NCBI GenBank assembly: GCA_009746045.1
Contig: RPFO01002078.1
Coordinates: 478,209 to 542,208, forward strand
Length of the DNA stretch: 64,000 nucleotides
Direction of reading: 5' to 3'
From: Mesostigma viride
Taxonomy: Eukaryota; Streptophyta; Mesostigmatophyceae; Mesostigmatales; Mesostigmataceae
Position numbers and translations under genes: made by a program
Part shown: positions 61,380-64,000 of the stretch, piece after piece
Position numbering within the stretch: position 1 is the stretch's first letter
Layout of the letters: each line of letters begins with the position of its first letter
Notes under the pieces: generated by a model
Database searches by the model: none
What the model saw: only the letters and a program-made list of their open reading frames with translations
What the model was told of the DNA's origin: nothing

Positions 61380-62020
61380 AGATATCGCCCGAGAGGGGGG
61401 GGGTCAAGCACCCCCTCCCACCCACCCCAGCCTCGGAAACCCCCCGGGGTTAGGGGGTCAGGCCCCCCCCCCCCCCCTCATGCGTTGCCACGCCGGGGGG
61501 TCCGGGGGGGGGGGGGGAAGGGGGGGTAAAGAAGGCTCCCCCCCCCTGGCCCCCCCGCCCCTTCCGACGTCGACCAAGTTTCGCACATGGTAATGACCTA
61601 AAACATACTAGAATATTTTTGGAAAAACCTCGTCGGCAAAGCAAGGGCAGGAAAAACTGGCCGGGAAAAAATGGGCGGTCAAGGTAATATATGGGGCCCA
61701 GGGGGGGGGGGCCCGGGGGGGGAGGGGGGAGGGTGTGCGGGGGGGGGGGAGTTGTCGGACTCCCCCCCCCCCAACTCATAAATCGTCGGGGGTTCGGACC
61801 GCCCTCCCCCCACCCACCCTGGGCACCCACCCGGGCCAATGGGACCCCCCCATCGTCGGGCCGGGGGCAATATATCCGGGGCGGGACCTCGCGAAAAGTC
61901 TGATAACTGGCTGTCCGTGACACTCCCGGAGCTAGTGTATACCACCCCCCGCCCCCCCGTTTTCCGAGGGTGGGGGTTGGGGTGGGTCTTGACCCCCAAC
62001 CCCCCCCTTTCCCCCCTACT
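61380..62020. repeat. G/C homopolymer-rich low-complexity DNA
   Basis: Many G or C runs of 8 or more bases. Pro/Gly-rich ORFs on both strands are not credible as genes. Homopolymer lengths may be unreliable. Confidence 0.8.
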
Positions 62021-62049
62021 ACAGGTCTGGGCTTGGGATCTGGCGGATG

Positions 62050-62469
62050 ATCTCAACGATGTACGATGGTGACACGGAACAGGTGAAGGACCACCCACAG
62101 GGCGTCCCATATAACCGTATCGAATGCCTTGGTGTAATCCACGAAGATCAATAGCAATGGCAAGAGGCCGGGGGCCAGGCGGCCCACTTCCTCGATCAGG
62201 CGGCGCGCGGTAATGGTGACCATAACACAATTGCGACCAACACGGAAGCCCATCTGGGACTCACCTAGGTGGGGATCGAGGCTGGCGCGCATGCGGTTCA
62301 GCAGGAAACGCATGAAGACTTTTAGCACGCAGCTTTGGAGGCATACGCCGCGGTAGTTGCCGGTAGTATCCCCGGCGGACCCCTTGCCCTTGTAGAGCAT
62401 GACCCGGACAGCGGTCTTTTGCGGTCTTTTTCAGGGGTCCTCGTCGGCGACGCCTGTCCTTCGCGCCGC
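62050..62469 (-). pseudogene. L1-like LINE RT fragment
   Basis: Minus strand: LYKGKGSAGDTTGNYRGVC, SCVLKVFMRFLLNRM and GESQMGFRVGRNCV (RT motifs 1-2), then the catalytic motif A FVDYTKAFDTVIWDALW. Broken at both ends. Confidence 0.8.
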
Positions 62470-62516
62470 CGACGCCGAGACACGTGTGTAGTACTCCTAC
62501 ACACAGATCTCGAGTG

Positions 62517-62763
62517 ATTTATCTAGTACCAAATCCGAAAGGCTTGCATCACTCCCCGGACAGGAGAACTTTTGCGGATGACTGTAGGTGTAAGTTGGCG
62601 ATGCCATGGTAACCGGAGACGTCCGTCCTATAGTCAGCAAAATTGGTGCGAGAGGTCCCCAGTTCGATTCCGGTCGGATTCATTTGCAGATCGCGTTTTC
62701 CGCGTTTTCCGCGGCCCGGCACTGAACGCAAAGGTTTTCACCTTTGCGGAGTGTCTGATCAGA
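62517..62763 (+). mobile_element. SINE-like element, copy 3
   Basis: Almost identical to 49190-49436 over its full length, including the B-box-like stretch and the 3' hairpin. No clear target duplication, because it abuts the second copy of the direct repeat. Confidence 0.8.
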
Positions 62764-63011
62764 ATAACACAATTGCGACCAACACGGAAGCCCATCTGGG
62801 ACTCACCTAGGTGGGGATCGAGGCTGGCGCGCATGCGGTTCAGCAGGAAACGCATGAAGACTTTTAGCACGCAGCTTTGGAGGCATACGCCGCGGTAGTT
62901 GCCGGTAGTATCCCCGGCGGACCCCTTGCCCTTGTAGAGCATGACCCGGACAGCGGTCTTTTGCGGTCTTTTTCAGGGGTCCTCGTCGGCGACGCCTGTC
63001 CTTCGCGCCGC
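62764..63011 (-). pseudogene. LINE RT fragment, second copy
   Basis: Duplicate of 62222-62469, keeping GNYRGVCLQSCVLKVF but losing motif A. Confidence 0.8.
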
Positions 63012-63109
63012 GTTCACTCGCTCGCATCTTTAATGGCTTTACTTAAGTCTCGCGACATTATTTTTGACGTTAGTGACTCGAGCGAGCTTGCGACGGTTTT
63101 CGCCTTTTC

Positions 63110-63825
63110 GCGGGGGGCGGGGGGGCCGGGGGGGAGGGGGGGGGGGGGAAACTCCGGGTGGGTGGGGGGGCGTGGGGGCCGGGGGAGCGGGGGATCCCGC
63201 AGACTATGGGGTCTCGCTGAGGAGGGCGGGGGGCCCTGCGACCTCGCCCGGCCGGCCGGGGCGGGCCGTCTCACTGTGCGGGGGCCGGGGGGGGGACTCC
63301 GGGTGGCGGGTGGGGGGGCGCAGGGGCCTTGCGACCTCGCCGTCTCACTCAGGTGGGGAGGCATCCTGTGGCGGATCTTCGTACTTTTCCGGTCTTTTCC
63401 AGGGGTCCTCATGGTCGACGCCTGTCCTTCGCGCCACGCCTTTTCGCGGGGGGGCGGGGGGGCGCGTCATGGCCGGCTGAGGGGGAGGGGGGGGGGGGGG
63501 ACCCTCCGGGTGGGTGGGCGGGAGGGGGGGGGGGGGGGAACTCCAGGTGGGGGGGGGGCGCGGGGGCCGGGGGAGCGGGGGATCCCGCAGACTTTGGCAT
63601 CTCGCTGAGGAGGCCGGGGGGCCGGCCCTGCGACCTCGCCCGGCCGGGGCGCCGGGCCGTCTCAATGTGCGGGTCCCGGGGGGGGGGGGGGGGGGGACCT
63701 CCGGGTGGCGGGGGGCCGGGGGGGGGGGGGACCTCCGGGTGGGTGGGGGGGCGCGAGGGCAGGGGGAGCGGGGGGATCCCGCAGCCTACGGCGTCTCGCT
63801 GCACTAGGAACTCAGATCTGAGATT
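63110..63825. repeat. G-rich tandemly duplicated sequence
   Basis: A block starting GGGGGATCCCGCAGACT and continuing through GCGACCTCGCCCGGCCG recurs at about 63188, 63577 and (partly) 63773. Long G runs sit between. No gene. Confidence 0.8.
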
Positions 63826-64000
63826 TTTCTCAGTTTTTCTCAGTTTTCTCAGTTTTCTCAGGAAGGCTGCCTGAGATTTCCTGAGATTTCCTGAGATGTC
63901 CTGAGATTTCCTGAGATTTCCTGAGATCAACTGAGAAAAATCTCAGTTTTCTCAGGAAAACTGAGAAAATCACCTGAGAAAACTGAGAAAACTGAGAAAA
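63826..64000. repeat. foldback of CTCAGTTTT and AAAACTGAG units
   Basis: Repeated CTCAGTTTT on the left, CTGAGATTTC units in the middle and AAAACTGAG repeats on the right make an inverted repeat that runs off the window end. Confidence 0.9.

Larger units (their letters stand above)
62222..63011. repeat. 248-bp perfect direct repeat around a SINE
   Basis: 62222-62469 and 62764-63011 are identical (offset 542). The 294 bp between them hold 47 bp plus SINE copy 3. Both copies are the N-terminal part of the LINE RT fragment. Confidence 0.92.

Overview
This window is nuclear DNA of a microbial eukaryote. It has spliced genes with GT-AG introns of about 0.1 to 2.6 kb, abundant micro- and minisatellites, a chromovirus LTR retrotransposon, L1-like LINE debris and SINE-like insertions. 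Four genes could be rebuilt exon by exon, with matching splice phases and recognisable families. An RP2-type ARL3 GAP points to a ciliated or flagellated lineage. Together with a plant-like long-chain-base kinase and a METTL7-type methyltransferase, a flagellate green alga or related protist fits best. This is an inference, and the species cannot be read from the sequence.

Layout. 527-6006 (+): eight exons of an RP2/TBCC-domain protein, 5' end outside the window, with a small TA-flanked MITE in one intron. 6007-12691: no host gene; from about 7.7 kb a patchwork of L1-like LINE fragments and short dispersed repeats. 12692-24726 (-): a sphingosine/long-chain-base kinase of eleven exons, whose introns hold a 1-kb pentanucleotide array, a 2-kb 47/48-bp minisatellite and a 54-bp repeat. 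27106-30567 (+): a METTL7/TMT1-like methyltransferase of four exons. 30.8-33.3 kb: more LINE and SINE debris. 34.3-35.2 kb: GGGA, GT and GGGT simple repeats. 35.4-36.4 kb: a roughly 184-bp satellite.

36442-47586: an almost complete Ty3/gypsy chromovirus with 703-bp LTRs that look identical, a 5-bp target duplication (GCACC), gag, protease, RT, RNase H, integrase and chromodomain. A canonical -1 frameshift heptamer directly precedes the gag stop. Two extra ORFs lie after integrase, and a 1.7-kb inverted-repeat element is nested in the leader. The coding region carries about five single-base frameshifts. 47.6-52.3 kb: LINE ORF1 remains, RT remains and a SINE with a clean 12-bp target duplication. 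53723-60985 (-): a complete seven-exon SEL1L/HRD3 gene (ER-associated degradation). 61.3-64.0 kb: G/C-rich low-complexity DNA, LINE RT fragments within a 248-bp perfect direct repeat, and a CTCAGTTTT/AAAACTGAG foldback at the edge.

The four host genes belong to unrelated pathways (ciliary small-GTPase regulation, sphingolipid signalling, methyl transfer, ER quality control) and do not form a cluster. The most unusual content is in the mobile elements: an apparently ORF1-only (HAL1-like) LINE derivative with a conserved 3' stem-loop and a (TTAA)n tail, a tRNA-like SINE, and the chromovirus with accessory ORFs.
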